Numbered from the stretch's first letter, positions 26,355 through 36,386 are shown. The stretch: 64,000 nt of DNA from UBA7328 sp002471345 (GCA_964011275.1 CAXGOB010000014.1:1-64000), one strand, 5' to 3'. Notes: a model not told the origin generated them from the letters alone. Program-made: numbers and translations.

Positions 26355-26495
26355 TTTAGTACGAAGAAATATGAGTGTGGAAAATATAAAAGTAGATAAA
26401 ATCTTCTCTTTTGATATAGAAGCTTTGACTTTCCAATTTGCAGTTTGAAATTAAAATGAGATATTTAACTCCATCATTTTGATTTTCAATCTACT

Positions 26496-27425
26496 ATGAA
26501 AAAATATATTATAGTCTTCTTCTTAACTTTAATTTCTTTAGTTAGTGCCTTATCTCAGTCTTTAGCTGAAAAGTTAGGATATAAGGAGACTGACAAATTG
26601 CTCATTATTCATGCTGATGATTTAGGCGTTGCGCATTCACAAAATATTGCCAGTTTTTTAGCTATGAAGACTGGTCCTGTAAATAGTGCGAGCATAATGA
26701 TGCCATGCCCTTGGGTTACAGAAGTGGCTGAATTTGCGCAAAAAAACCCAAATGCTGATCTCGGCCTACATCTTACCATGACTAATGAGTGGAAGCACAT
26801 GAATTGGGGGCCTTTAGCATCAAAAGACAAAGTACCCTCATTAATCAATGAGTTTGGTTTTTTATATGACAATTGCCTGAGTTTCGGTCAAAAAGCAAAA
26901 GTCGAAGAAGCTGAAATTGAACTTAGAGCTCAGATTGATCAGGCAATCAAAATGGGAATTCGCCCAACCCATCTAGATACTCATATGGGATGTTTGGTGT
27001 TTAATTCTCCTGAACTATTTGAAGTATATCTAAAACTAGGAAGAGAGTATAAAATACCTGTAATGGTAGGTAGACTATTTGTGCAAGCTGCCTCTCCTGC
27101 ATTTAAAGATAAAATTACCAAGGATGATATTATTATTGAATCTATTCTTACTGCCAATGTGCCAAATTATGAATCTGGAATGGCTGCTTATTATGAAAAA
27201 ACCTTAAGAAACCTATCATCAGGTGTAAACGTTTTATTGATTCACTTGGCATTTAACAATGCAGAAATGCAAGCTGTAACTATTGGGAAAGAACCCTGGG
27301 GAGCTTTATGGAGACAGCAGGATTTTGATTTCTTCACTAGTACAGAATGCAAAGAGATAATTGAGGATGAAGGAATACAATTAGTGACTTGGAGAGAGAT
27401 TCAAAAGGTAATGTATCCAGAATAA
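26496..27425 (+). CDS. Exported YdjC/ChbG-type carbohydrate deacetylase
   Basis: A 309-aa protein with a signal peptide (about 1-24). YdjC-fold metal ligands are visible: HADDLGVAHSQN near residue 38 (Asp), LGLHLTM near residue 90, and HLDTHMGCL near residue 155 (H-x(3)-H). ChbG-type enzymes remove an acetyl group from chitooligosaccharides. Export suggests action on wall or scavenged sugars. It is a single gene before a strong terminator, next to the convergent SusD/SusC pair. Confidence 0.8.
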   Translation: MKKYIIVFFLTLISLVSALSQSLAEKLGYKETDKLLIIHADDLGVAHSQNIASFLAMKTGPVNSASIMMPCPWVTEVAEFAQKNPNADLGLHLTMTNEWKHMNWGPLASKDKVPSLINEFGFLYDNCLSFGQKAKVEEAEIELRAQIDQAIKMGIRPTHLDTHMGCLVFNSPELFEVYLKLGREYKIPVMVGRLFVQAASPAFKDKITKDDIIIESILTANVPNYESGMAAYYEKTLRNLSSGVNVLLIHLAFNNAEMQAVTIGKEPWGALWRQQDFDFFTSTECKEIIEDEGIQLVTWREIQKVMYPE

Positions 27426-27443
27426 TAGATTTTTAAAGGACAA

Positions 27444-27480
27444 AAAAAGGGCAGTGGTTTTATTAGCCACTGCCCTTTTT
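27444..27480. terminator. Bidirectional terminator
   Basis: A perfect 14-bp stem (27444-27457 with 27467-27480) with A and T flanks between the convergent deacetylase and SusD genes. Confidence 0.9.
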
Positions 27481-27505
27481 ATTCGTTAAAAACTATTACA
27501 TGTAA

Positions 27506-28813
27506 TTATCCATTTTCACTAGCTGGTCTAGGAAATTGTACATGTACCTTATCACCAGCTCTGTCCAACGGAATCTGATCTAAACGGTTATTTCTTCTAA
27601 GATCTATCCATCTATGACCTTCTCCAAAGAGAGAGTATCTTCTTTGCTTCAAAACTTCATCAGTAAGTGAGGCGTCATCCATTCCTCCACTGTAAGGTGC
27701 TAATCCTGATGCCACTCTTATTACATTTAATGCATCTACAGCAGCTGTATTGTTGCCACCAATATTAGCTTCTGCAGCAATTAATATTAGTTCTTCATTT
27801 CTAATTATGCTTGCAGCTGAACTATTAGAAGGATAGAGTGAAACTAAAGCAGATCCTGATAAACCATCTAAAGTGATAGTTGAACCTGTTTCTGATACTT
27901 TTGAAAGTCTTGTGTCTCCAGCTTCTGCTTCATCAGCCCAGCTAGGGTGTGCCATATAGTTATCCACACCTGGTACGTAGAATAATGGATTAGGCAAATC
28001 ATTTCCTGTAGCTCCACCAAAGGAGTAATATCCTCCAGTATTCATATCACCACCCATGTCCATAAATGAATTGTTTAGAGCTGACAAAGCACCACTTTTA
28101 TCATTCTGATAGATTGCAACTCTAGCTGCAAGTGCTCTATTGAACTGAGCTAATGCTTCTACATCACTACCTGGAATACTTTCAAACCCATTAAGATCAA
28201 ATATCATTGGCTCTCCTGGTCCAGATAATTGACCAAATCCTTCATCTAGAATACTTTTAATCCCGCCCAAAGATTCTTGGAAGCTTCCTGTAAATGGTCC
28301 CAAATTAGTAATATCATCTACATCTAATCTAATGCCATTATCATACTGACGTGTTGCTTCTAAAAGCATTTCGTATCCTATGATAGTGTTGGCAAAGCCA
28401 ATTAAAGCATTAGTTTGAGATGGAGTAAGAGAGGCAACAGTATTAGCCACTGCCGTCTTCAGTAATATCGCATTTCTAACAGATCTGTATCTTCCGAAGT
28501 AAGATCTTGTAGTTAAGAATCCCTGACTATCTAGATTTCCACCATTCTGACCAAGAAGCTCAGATGTGTAACGAGGATCTGTTCCTCTTAAATCTAAATA
28601 TTCACGTCCTATAATACTTGTAGTCCAGAAGTGAAACTGCATGTCATTTCTAATCACAGCTTGTAATCCTTGACCTAATAATTGTAAATCGGCTAAAGTT
28701 GCACCGCTTTCAAAACTTTCTACAGTAGGCGAATTGGGATTGAGTACCTCATCCACATTACACGAGGTCAATCCGACGAATCCTACTAAAAATGTTAATA
28801 ATATTTTCTTCAT
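27506..28813 (-). CDS. SusD/RagB-type nutrient-binding outer-membrane lipoprotein
   Basis: A 435-aa lipoprotein (signal 1-17, lipobox GLTSC). The N-terminal helical segment and the C-terminal RNEELILIAAEANI...ALNVIRVASGL and RRYSLFGEGHRWIDLRR phrases are SusD-family hallmarks, found in the TPR-like SusD fold. It caps the TonB-dependent channel SusC and captures ligand at the cell surface. It is translated after SusC from the same transcript (10 bp gap). No glycoside hydrolase is next to it, so the ligand is unknown. Confidence 0.9.
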   Translation of the reverse strand: MKKILLTFLVGFVGLTSCNVDEVLNPNSPTVESFESGATLADLQLLGQGLQAVIRNDMQFHFWTTSIIGREYLDLRGTDPRYTSELLGQNGGNLDSQGFLTTRSYFGRYRSVRNAILLKTAVANTVASLTPSQTNALIGFANTIIGYEMLLEATRQYDNGIRLDVDDITNLGPFTGSFQESLGGIKSILDEGFGQLSGPGEPMIFDLNGFESIPGSDVEALAQFNRALAARVAIYQNDKSGALSALNNSFMDMGGDMNTGGYYSFGGATGNDLPNPLFYVPGVDNYMAHPSWADEAEAGDTRLSKVSETGSTITLDGLSGSALVSLYPSNSSAASIIRNEELILIAAEANIGGNNTAAVDALNVIRVASGLAPYSGGMDDASLTDEVLKQRRYSLFGEGHRWIDLRRNNRLDQIPLDRAGDKVHVQFPRPASENG

Positions 28814-28823
28814 GATCTCTGAT

Positions 28824-31808
28824 TTAGAATGTTACGTTAAGGTGGAAATTGATATTCTTATTCGCTGGATAAGGAGTCACTTCCACTGAGTTTATTAATA
28901 CATTGTTTCCAAAGTTAGATACCTCTGGATCATAACTGTTGTAATCAAATGAGTTGATGAGGTTTCTTCCTGAGATTCCAATTTTTATATCAGCAAAATC
29001 TACAGCTGAACTTGGCACTCTATAATAGAGTCCTATTTCTCTTAATCTTAGGTATCCAGCATCTTCAATGTATACACCTGGGTGTGTACCTAGTGCTCCT
29101 AGTCTGAAGTCACCATTAGAGGTAGCTCCTGCTGGATCTAAGGTGGTGTCATCATAATCCCAAGTCACACCTCCTAAGTCGTAAAGAAGTGTACTCAAGT
29201 TTATACCATCGCCTCCTTGCTTCCAGTGGAATAACCAATTCAATTCGAAGTTGTTGTAAGTAAGACTATTAGTCCAAGACATATTGAAGTCAGCCTCCAT
29301 ATCACCAAACTTCATAAATCCGTCTCCTTCTGGATCTACATTAGAACAGTCACCACCACATCGACTAGGATCAATAGTACCGATTAGTTGAGTTGCACTC
29401 TGGCCTTGTTGAATACGCCCCTGTCCTAGAAATGCAGCAAATCCACCTGTGTTAAATGCTGGAATATCCAATCTTGTAACTTCAGAATTGTTCTTCCACC
29501 AATTGATGCCAGTAGCCCATGAAAGATCTCTTGTTTTGATCACTTCGGCTTCTAAGCCTAATTCGATTCCTTTATTCTCTAACTCACCTGCATTTACTAC
29601 TTGATTTGTAAATCCTGTAGATGCTGGAACTTGAGCTCTTAATAAGAGGTCATCAATTGTTTTGATATAGTAAGATGCATTAACTAAGATTCTATTATCC
29701 AAGAATCCTAAATCTGCTCCAAATTCTATTTCTGTCTGTGTCTCTGGAGCTACATCTGGATTTCCTCTAAGTGCATTTGTGAATAGACCAGCATTGCCTC
29801 CTATCTGTGTAGGATCTAATGCGTTAAACCTATCAGCAAATCCAGCAAATCTTGAAGACTTACCATATGCAGCTCTAGGCTTCAATTGCGATATAAAACT
29901 ACCACTCATATCTGTCAAGTTATGGATGTTAATTGCAACACTAGCCTTAGGATTCCAAAATACTTTATTAGGATCACCATTATTAGTAGACTTATCTCCT
30001 CTTAATCCGAAAGTGGCAATGATTTTATCATCCCAGTTTACCTCTTCTTGGAAGAAGGCACCTTTAATCTGCTCATCTAGTCTATTTTGTCCTACAGATA
30101 TATTTGCTGCCTGATCCACGTTTTCTTGTGAACCGTTAAGTCCAGATGCAATAGCTGTAACCACGTTTTGATCTCTATCTAATTGTATCACTCCTGCGGT
30201 AGTACGGAAGTTAATATTGTTATCAGTGAAATAACTATGTACCAAGTATGCCGTCATACTAGTACGATTGTTAAATCCATTTCCTGCTATAGATACTCCT
30301 CTTAATGAAGAAGGATCTCTATAGAATGAAAGTGACTGAGGGAAAAGACCTCGAGCTCTAACAGTATACTGATCTAATCCCAGTTCAAAACCAGCTTTGA
30401 GAGACTGATTATCTTCTTGAATGATATTATAACTACCTGTTAAACTTCCAAAGAATCTATTAACTCTTTCCTCATTGGTGGTAAGAGCTACTGTTTCTAA
30501 AACATTTGAACCTACTCTACTATTTGCTGGAAAATTGCCATTGGCATCAGCAAATAGGTCATCCCAAGGACGAGTAAATGCCTGTGCATATCCAATTGTT
30601 GTATTGGAATTAGAATTATTGAATAAACCTCTATCCGCATCAGCAAAAACATATTGAGTAGAAAGATCTACAGTAAATCTATCAGTCAATTTATGAGAAA
30701 CATTAGCTCTCAATGAAGATTTCTTATAGCCAGTATTATTGACTAATCCTCCTTGGTCTCTATAAGTACCACTTATATAAAACTTAGTTTTGTCACTACC
30801 ACCACCTACGCTTAATGCAGAGATAGATTGAACAGGACTATTATCATAAAGCAGGCTTTCATAATCATTGACACCGTTTTGATCAAATCTTGCAGCTTCA
30901 TCTTCTCCAAAAGCAGAAACTACTTTGGCTCTGTCCCATCCTCTATCACCTAGAAGTCTGGTAGGAGAACTTACACCTAAAGTCTGGGAGAAATTGATTT
31001 TAGTATCAGAATTATACTTTCCTGATTTAGTCTTTATTACAACAACACCTCCAGCACCACCTACACCATAGATAGCTGCCGCAGAAGCTCCTTTTAATAT
31101 TTCGATGGATGCTATATCTTCAGGAATCAAATCTGCTATCCTGTTAGAGGCATCATCTTGGTTAGTTGCAGTGTTACCTCCACCTGCTGCTGAAGTTACT
31201 ATATCAGTTCCTAGAGAGATACTAGAGTTATCTAGATATACCCCATCTATTATATACTGTGGTTGTTGATTTAAGAATACAGAGGTTACCCCTCTAAGTC
31301 TAATAGAAAAACCACCACCTGGGGCACCTGAGTTAGCTCTTATATCAGCACCTTTGAATTTTCCATAAAGAGCACCATCCACCGTATTTTGAGGCGTTAC
31401 TCCAGTTAATTCTTCAGCTGAAATTGAAGCTACCGCGTTTGCTAGGTTGGCTCTTTTTACTGATGTTGCCATACCTGTAATGACCACTTCATCCAATTTG
31501 TTAGCTGATTCTTCCATATTTAGATCGAGTACATTGCTATCGGAAGAAACCTCTACCGTTGTAGTGGCATATCCTAAATAGCTGAACTCTAAACTGCCAG
31601 GATCAGCAGTTACATCTATGGAATAAGATCCATCAATGTCGGTAATAGTACCAGCAGTGGTACCTTTTACCAAAATAGAAACACCTATGAGAGCCTCTCC
31701 ATTTTGATCAGTGACTGTACCCGTCACTGTGTACTGTGAAAAACCGACCACAGCACAAATCGATACTAAAAGCACCGAAAATGTCAGTCGACATAAGATT
31801 TTTTTCAT
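28824..31808 (-). CDS. SusC/RagA-type TonB-dependent outer-membrane transporter
   Basis: A 994-aa protein using the ATG at 31808 (an upstream in-frame ATG would add 12 residues before the signal peptide). A signal peptide comes first, then a carboxypeptidase-D regulatory-like domain (TVTGTVTDQNGEALIGVSIL, about 25-100). The TonB box region and plug follow (DEVVITGMATSVKRANLANAV, then IEILKGASAAAIYGVGGAGGVVVIKTK), then a beta-barrel to the C-terminal Phe. It imports ligands handed over by SusD. Length is typical. Confidence 0.92.
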   Translation of the reverse strand: MKKILCRLTFSVLLVSICAVVGFSQYTVTGTVTDQNGEALIGVSILVKGTTAGTITDIDGSYSIDVTADPGSLEFSYLGYATTTVEVSSDSNVLDLNMEESANKLDEVVITGMATSVKRANLANAVASISAEELTGVTPQNTVDGALYGKFKGADIRANSGAPGGGFSIRLRGVTSVFLNQQPQYIIDGVYLDNSSISLGTDIVTSAAGGGNTATNQDDASNRIADLIPEDIASIEILKGASAAAIYGVGGAGGVVVIKTKSGKYNSDTKINFSQTLGVSSPTRLLGDRGWDRAKVVSAFGEDEAARFDQNGVNDYESLLYDNSPVQSISALSVGGGSDKTKFYISGTYRDQGGLVNNTGYKKSSLRANVSHKLTDRFTVDLSTQYVFADADRGLFNNSNSNTTIGYAQAFTRPWDDLFADANGNFPANSRVGSNVLETVALTTNEERVNRFFGSLTGSYNIIQEDNQSLKAGFELGLDQYTVRARGLFPQSLSFYRDPSSLRGVSIAGNGFNNRTSMTAYLVHSYFTDNNINFRTTAGVIQLDRDQNVVTAIASGLNGSQENVDQAANISVGQNRLDEQIKGAFFQEEVNWDDKIIATFGLRGDKSTNNGDPNKVFWNPKASVAINIHNLTDMSGSFISQLKPRAAYGKSSRFAGFADRFNALDPTQIGGNAGLFTNALRGNPDVAPETQTEIEFGADLGFLDNRILVNASYYIKTIDDLLLRAQVPASTGFTNQVVNAGELENKGIELGLEAEVIKTRDLSWATGINWWKNNSEVTRLDIPAFNTGGFAAFLGQGRIQQGQSATQLIGTIDPSRCGGDCSNVDPEGDGFMKFGDMEADFNMSWTNSLTYNNFELNWLFHWKQGGDGINLSTLLYDLGGVTWDYDDTTLDPAGATSNGDFRLGALGTHPGVYIEDAGYLRLREIGLYYRVPSSAVDFADIKIGISGRNLINSFDYNSYDPEVSNFGNNVLINSVEVTPYPANKNINFHLNVTF

Positions 31809-31887
31809 ACTTGTTTTTTCATAGTGAAGATGCATGAATAGCAACTTCGATTAATAAATAGGATTTAAATAAACATTAGATTAATTC

Positions 31888-31967
31888 AGCGCTAATGTAT
31901 TCCAAAGATTCGAAGTCGTATACCCCGATTTAAATATTCTTTGATATTGTAAAAACGTATTAGCGCT
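31888..31967 (-). promoter_or_regulatory. SusC/SusD promoter flanked by inverted AGCGCT sites
   Basis: A perfect 9-bp inverted pair, AGCGCTAAT at 31888-31896 and ATTAGCGCT at 31959-31967, is centred 80-160 bp upstream of the susC start. AGCGCT is self-complementary and resembles cores of LacI-type operators. Between them, on the minus strand, is an AATCTTTG element close to TAnnTTTG (31902-31909) with TTTA about 20 bp upstream. That would place the transcription start at the proximal site. No regulator gene is adjacent. Confidence 0.45.
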
Positions 31968-32085
31968 CCACAATATACCGCCTAGAAAGAAAATATATTA
32001 TTGAATATAGATAAATGAATATGCAGAGACTATAGATCAACGTAGTTTATAGGCTAACGCAAAAATATTTAATTCTTGATGTGCC

Positions 32086-32118
32086 TTTGTTTTGAACTTG
32101 TGAGATTTGCTAATTTCG
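32086..32118 (+). promoter_or_regulatory. Candidate promoter of the arginine operon
   Basis: TTTG (32086-32089), a 21-bp spacer and TAATTTCG (32111-32118), one base off TAnnTTTG, match the Bacteroidota promoter layout. It lies about 300 bp before the first gene, implying a long leader. Confidence 0.35.
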
Positions 32119-32305
32119 ATGTATGTTTATTTTGTCTATACCCTTCTACAGTTCAAAATAATGAAACTAATTTAATGAGCAACTCTCCTATATTAACAAA
32201 CTGGACTTTTCATAAGCCAGATAATTGCACCTTTAATGAAAATAGAGTTAGCTTCGTACTCTAATGTTAATCATAAGAAGAACATATAGGATAAGATCAA
32301 ATAGG

Positions 32306-32351
32306 AGACCCGTCCGGGTCTGATATAATTATTGCCGAGCCCTCTCAGGGC
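32306..32351 (+). other. Two GC-rich hairpins in the arginine-operon leader
   Basis: AGACCC-GTCC-GGGTCT (32306-32321) and GCCCT-ctc-AGGGC (32339-32351) stand out in AT-rich DNA 65-110 bp before the first arginine gene. No T-run follows, so they are not simple terminators. They could be a leader RNA element. A 29-codon ORF upstream (about 32175-32264) has only one Arg codon and does not look like an attenuation peptide. Confidence 0.4.
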
Positions 32352-32414
32352 AGGTTACATTTTCCATTTCCATTTCCGTTTTCAAATTCAAACATTCTAA
32401 ACAAACTATAAATA

Positions 32415-33011
32415 ATGCAAGGTGCATTGACTATTAGATTAGCTAATAACACTGATCATAAATATGCAGATAGCATATCAAACATGTACAGAGAATCCTC
32501 AAAACATAGAGGCACAGGCATAGCAATTAGAGAACCAGAATATATATGTCAGAAGATTTCTGAAAGAAAAGCTATGATCGCCTTTATTGGTGAGACTCTA
32601 GGTGGGTTTTGTTATATAGAAACTTTCAGCAAAGGAACATATGTCTCTAATAGTGGACTTATAGTAGATCTACAGTTCAGAGGAATAGGACTAGGTAAAA
32701 AGATCAAAGCTGAAATATTTAAAATGGCACGTGAGAATTATCCTGATGCTAAAGTATTTGGAATCACAACTAGCAGTGTGGTCATGAAGATCAATAGTGA
32801 CCTAGGTTATATGCCGGTTTCATTTAAAGAACTTACTGATGACGAGGAGTTTTGGAAAGGTTGTAACAGTTGCCCCAATTTTGATATTCTATTACGTAAT
32901 GATAAAAAGCTGTGCTTATGTACAGGAATGTTGGCTAAATCAAAAAATGAAGTGATGAAAATTGATCTTAGTGACCTTGTTTTAAAAGAAGAAAACAATT
33001 CAAATGAATAA
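32415..33011 (+). CDS. GNAT acetyltransferase of the arginine operon (ArgA-like role likely)
   Basis: A 198-aa GNAT protein. The acyl-CoA site is VDLQFRGIGLGKKI (R/Q-x-x-G-x-G/A pattern near residue 90), and the C-terminal part is cysteine-rich (GCNSCPNFDIL, LCLCTGM). It resembles a Bacteroidota family found at the head of arginine operons; N-acetyl- or N-succinylglutamate synthesis is the reasonable role, not shown by sequence alone. It overlaps argG by 8 bp. Confidence 0.75.
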   Translation: MQGALTIRLANNTDHKYADSISNMYRESSKHRGTGIAIREPEYICQKISERKAMIAFIGETLGGFCYIETFSKGTYVSNSGLIVDLQFRGIGLGKKIKAEIFKMARENYPDAKVFGITTSSVVMKINSDLGYMPVSFKELTDDEEFWKGCNSCPNFDILLRNDKKLCLCTGMLAKSKNEVMKIDLSDLVLKEENNSNE

Positions 33012-34197
33012 TAAAATAGTATTGGCATATAGTGGAGGATTAGATACTTCATATTGTATCCTTCACCTTATTGATGAGGGATATGAGGTCCATGCAGTTT
33101 CGGTAAATACAGGAGGGTTTAGCAATGAGGAGTTAGTGGAACTAGATCAGAGAGCTATGGCTATGGGAGCTGCGAGATATGAGTGTATTGATATCACTGA
33201 GCAGTATTATGATGACTGTCTTCGATATCTCATTTATGGTAATGTTCTACGTAGTAACACTTATCCATTGAGTGTGAGTTCTGAAAGAGCTTTTCAAGCT
33301 ATGGCTATATTGAAATATGCAAAAACTCATGGGATAAATACTATAGCACATGGTAGTACCGGAGCAGGAAATGATCAAATCAGATTTGATACTGTGTTTA
33401 TAAGCGATGCTGATGATTTTGAGATCATTACTCCCATACGTGACAAGAAATTGAGTCGTCAAGAGGAGATAGATTATATCCATTCAAAAGGTTTTGATTG
33501 GTCAGAACAAAAGAAAAACTATTCTATCAATCAGGGATTGTGGGGCACAAGCATAGGTGGTAAAGAGACCTTGACCTCTAGGCATACCATTCCTGAAGAA
33601 GCCTATTTGTCAGAAGCAAAAAGTGTGATACCTCTTGATTTAGAAATCACTTTTGAAGAAGGAGAGCCTGTAGCCCTAGATGGGGAAAAATATAAATCCA
33701 AAGTGTCCTTAATTCAAAAGCTAAATGAGATAGGAAGTTCTTTTGCTATAGGACGTGATATGCATGTGGGTGATACGATAATTGGTATAAAAGGAAGAGT
33801 AGCTTTTGAGGCTCCTGCAGCTTTAATAATTATAAAGGCGCATCATCTTTTAGAAAAACATACTCAAAGTAAGTGGCAATCATATTGGAAAAACCAATTG
33901 TCAGAATGGTATGGAATGTTTCTTCATGAAGGAAAATATCGAGAACCCGTGATGAGAAATATTGAAACCTTTCTCACTGATACTCAGAGTACTGTGAATG
34001 GAAGTGTATATCTAAAATTACATCCATATAGATTTGAATTGATAGGCATTGAATCACCAAACGATCTGATGAGTGCCAAATTTGGTTCTTATGGAGAAGA
34101 AAATTTAGCATGGAGTGCTGATGACGCCAAAGGATTCACAAAGATTTTTTCTAATGCAGATCGAATCTACCAAAGCATAAATCAGAAAAATGAATAG
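33004..34197 (+). CDS. argG: Argininosuccinate synthase
   Basis: A 397-aa enzyme that joins citrulline and aspartate using ATP. The PP-loop AYSGGLDTSYC lies at residues 7-17, and the conserved substrate loop HGSTGAGNDQIRFD at about 117-130. Length and motifs are complete. Overlaps of 8 bp on both sides (with the GNAT gene and argC) show a tightly packed operon. Confidence 0.95.
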   Translation: MNNKIVLAYSGGLDTSYCILHLIDEGYEVHAVSVNTGGFSNEELVELDQRAMAMGAARYECIDITEQYYDDCLRYLIYGNVLRSNTYPLSVSSERAFQAMAILKYAKTHGINTIAHGSTGAGNDQIRFDTVFISDADDFEIITPIRDKKLSRQEEIDYIHSKGFDWSEQKKNYSINQGLWGTSIGGKETLTSRHTIPEEAYLSEAKSVIPLDLEITFEEGEPVALDGEKYKSKVSLIQKLNEIGSSFAIGRDMHVGDTIIGIKGRVAFEAPAALIIIKAHHLLEKHTQSKWQSYWKNQLSEWYGMFLHEGKYREPVMRNIETFLTDTQSTVNGSVYLKLHPYRFELIGIESPNDLMSAKFGSYGEENLAWSADDAKGFTKIFSNADRIYQSINQKNE

Positions 34198-35164
34198 TAA
34201 AATACGGGCAGGGATAGTAGGAGGTGCCGGTTATGCCGGAGGTGAATTAATAAGATTGCTTACTGGACATCCAAACGTTGAAGTACAGTGGGTATTAAGT
34301 CAGAGTCAGAATGGCAAAAAAATTCATGAAATACATCATGATCTATTAGGTTGGAGTGATCTGACATTCCAAAATGAAATGACTTCTGCGATTGATGCTC
34401 TTTTCATTTGCTCTGGTCATGGAAAAAGTAAAGCATTTTTAGATCAAAATAAAATTGATGAACACGTGGTGATCATCGATTTATCAAGAGATTTTAGATT
34501 GAAAAGCGAAGAACATGACTATGTATATGGGCTATGTGAATTGAACAAAGAGCAGATTAAAAAGTCTAACAAAATTGCTAACTGTGGATGTTTTGCTTCA
34601 TGCATACAAATAGGATTACTTCCAGCGGCTAAAGAGGGATGGCTTAAATCCGATATACATGTAAATGCAATAACAGGTAGTACTGGTGCAGGCCAATCTA
34701 AATTAGATACAACGCACTTTTCATGGAGAAATAATAATATTTCTATTTACAAAGCATTCAAGCATCAACACTTAGGTGAAATTTTACAAAGCATATCTCA
34801 AGAAGACCAATCTTTTGATAGTCATATCAATTTTCTGCCAGTGCGTGGAGATTTTTCACGAGGCATTTATGCCAGTATGTATTTCAATTGTGAAGTGGAT
34901 ATAGAAATGATAAATGAAACATATAGAGATTATTATAAGAATTCTCCTTTTGTACATATTACTTCACATAACCCTTCTTTAAAAGAAGTTGTGAATACTA
35001 ATATGAACTATATCCACCTGGAACGAATAGATAACAAATTGCTGATCATCAGCATGTTAGACAACTTGGTGAAAGGGGCTGCAGGACAAGCAGTTCAAAA
35101 TATGAATATAGTTTTTGATCTTGAAGAAGATGCAGGCTTGCAGCTGAAAGCATCTGTATATTAA
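34190..35164 (+). CDS. argC: N-acetyl-gamma-glutamyl-phosphate reductase
   Basis: A 324-aa NADPH-dependent enzyme that reduces acylglutamyl phosphate to the semialdehyde. The Rossmann start GIVGGAGYAGGELIRLL and the catalytic Cys in ANCGCFASCIQIGLLP (usual form NPGCYPT) are visible, as is the C-terminal NLVKGAAGQAVQNMN. It follows argG with an 8-bp overlap and precedes argD by 9 bp. Confidence 0.95.
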   Translation: MNSKIRAGIVGGAGYAGGELIRLLTGHPNVEVQWVLSQSQNGKKIHEIHHDLLGWSDLTFQNEMTSAIDALFICSGHGKSKAFLDQNKIDEHVVIIDLSRDFRLKSEEHDYVYGLCELNKEQIKKSNKIANCGCFASCIQIGLLPAAKEGWLKSDIHVNAITGSTGAGQSKLDTTHFSWRNNNISIYKAFKHQHLGEILQSISQEDQSFDSHINFLPVRGDFSRGIYASMYFNCEVDIEMINETYRDYYKNSPFVHITSHNPSLKEVVNTNMNYIHLERIDNKLLIISMLDNLVKGAAGQAVQNMNIVFDLEEDAGLQLKASVY

Positions 35165-35173
35165 AAAATTAAG

Positions 35174-36304
35174 ATGAATTTATACAATGTATACAGTCTA
35201 TTTGATATAAATCTGAGACATGGTAAAGGAGCGATGGTTTATGACGAGAAAGATGTTGGTTATTTAGATTTTTACGGGGGGCATGCTGTGATAAGTGTTG
35301 GACATTGCCATCCTCACTATACAGAGACCATTCAAAATCAACTACAAAAATTATCTTTCTACTCTAATTCTGTGGTGAATGAGTTACAGCAAGAGCTAGC
35401 TGATAAACTAGAGCATGTAAGTGGAGAAAAAGGCTATGATTTGTTCTTGATCAATAGTGGTGCCGAGGCCAATGAAAATGCACTAAAGTTGGCTTCATTT
35501 CACAATGGAAGAAAAAAAGTCATTGCGCTAACAAATGGTTTTCATGGCCGCACTTCTGCAGCAATAAACATAACACATACTGGTCAAAAACATGCTGCTC
35601 TTATCAATCATGGAGTAGAAGTCATCTATTTTGACAAAGATGATAAGGATGGTATCGTAACAGCAATTCAAAACAAGGATGTAAGTGCAGTCATTCTTGA
35701 AGCAATTCAGGGGGTAGGAGGTTTAGATATGATTTCAAAGGAATTGGCAAAGGCTATAGAAACTGTTTGTTTAGATACGGATACTTTATTAATAATGGAT
35801 GAAGTGCAATGTGGATATGGTAGATCAGGAGCATTTTTTGCTTTTCAACATTTATATATTTCGCCAGATCTTATTACCATGGCAAAGGGAATGGGAAATG
35901 GATTTCCAATTGGTGGAGTCCTCATCAAAGGAGAAAAAATGCCCGCTGTAAAGGGGAGATTAGGAACTACATATGGTGGTAACCACTTAGCTTGTGCAGC
36001 AGGTATCGCAGTTTTGGATATTATATTAGCTGAAGGACTTATTGAAAATGCGAAAAAGATGGGTTTGATGCTTTCCAAAGAATTAGGCAATTTGAAAGAC
36101 ATAATACAAGTAAAGGGAAAGGGATTGATGATGGGAGCAGAATTTGACTTTCCTGTAAAGGCTTTGCGTAAAAATTTGATTTTTAATCAACATGTTTTCA
36201 CTGGAAGTTCTTCCAATCCGAATCTTTTGCGATTACTCCCTCCATTAAATATCACAGAAAATCAGGCAGATCAATTTATTCAAGCCTTGAGAAAGGAATT
36301 GTAA
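35174..36304 (+). CDS. argD: Acylornithine aminotransferase (class III PLP)
   Basis: A 376-aa PLP enzyme making N-acetyl- or N-succinylornithine from the semialdehyde and glutamate. The motifs are NSGAEANENALKLAS, the MDEVQCGYGRSG cofactor Asp, the Schiff-base Lys in TMAKGMGNGFPIGG, and TYGGNHLACAAG. It is complete and typical. Confidence 0.92.
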   Translation: MNLYNVYSLFDINLRHGKGAMVYDEKDVGYLDFYGGHAVISVGHCHPHYTETIQNQLQKLSFYSNSVVNELQQELADKLEHVSGEKGYDLFLINSGAEANENALKLASFHNGRKKVIALTNGFHGRTSAAINITHTGQKHAALINHGVEVIYFDKDDKDGIVTAIQNKDVSAVILEAIQGVGGLDMISKELAKAIETVCLDTDTLLIMDEVQCGYGRSGAFFAFQHLYISPDLITMAKGMGNGFPIGGVLIKGEKMPAVKGRLGTTYGGNHLACAAGIAVLDIILAEGLIENAKKMGLMLSKELGNLKDIIQVKGKGLMMGAEFDFPVKALRKNLIFNQHVFTGSSSNPNLLRLLPPLNITENQADQFIQALRKEL

Positions 36305-36324
36305 AATCGAGGATTCATTCTATG

Positions 36325-36364
36325 CTATCTCCTCCCTTTTTAAAGAAGAGGATACAAGAGATAG
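36325..36364 (+). other. Hairpin between argD and argF'
   Basis: CTATCTC (36325-36331) and GAGATAG (36358-36364) pair perfectly, enclosing a further CCTC/GAGG pair. It is not followed by a T-run. It may modulate or stabilise the operon mRNA in this 82-bp gap, the only long gap in the operon. Confidence 0.35.
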
Positions 36365-36386
36365 TTAAAATTCAAAAAACGATCAA

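Noticed and set aside
32076..32264. 62-codon ORF before the arginine operon
   Set aside because: It overlaps the likely promoter, has no family likeness and its inner ATG peptide has only one Arg, so it is not a convincing gene or leader peptide.
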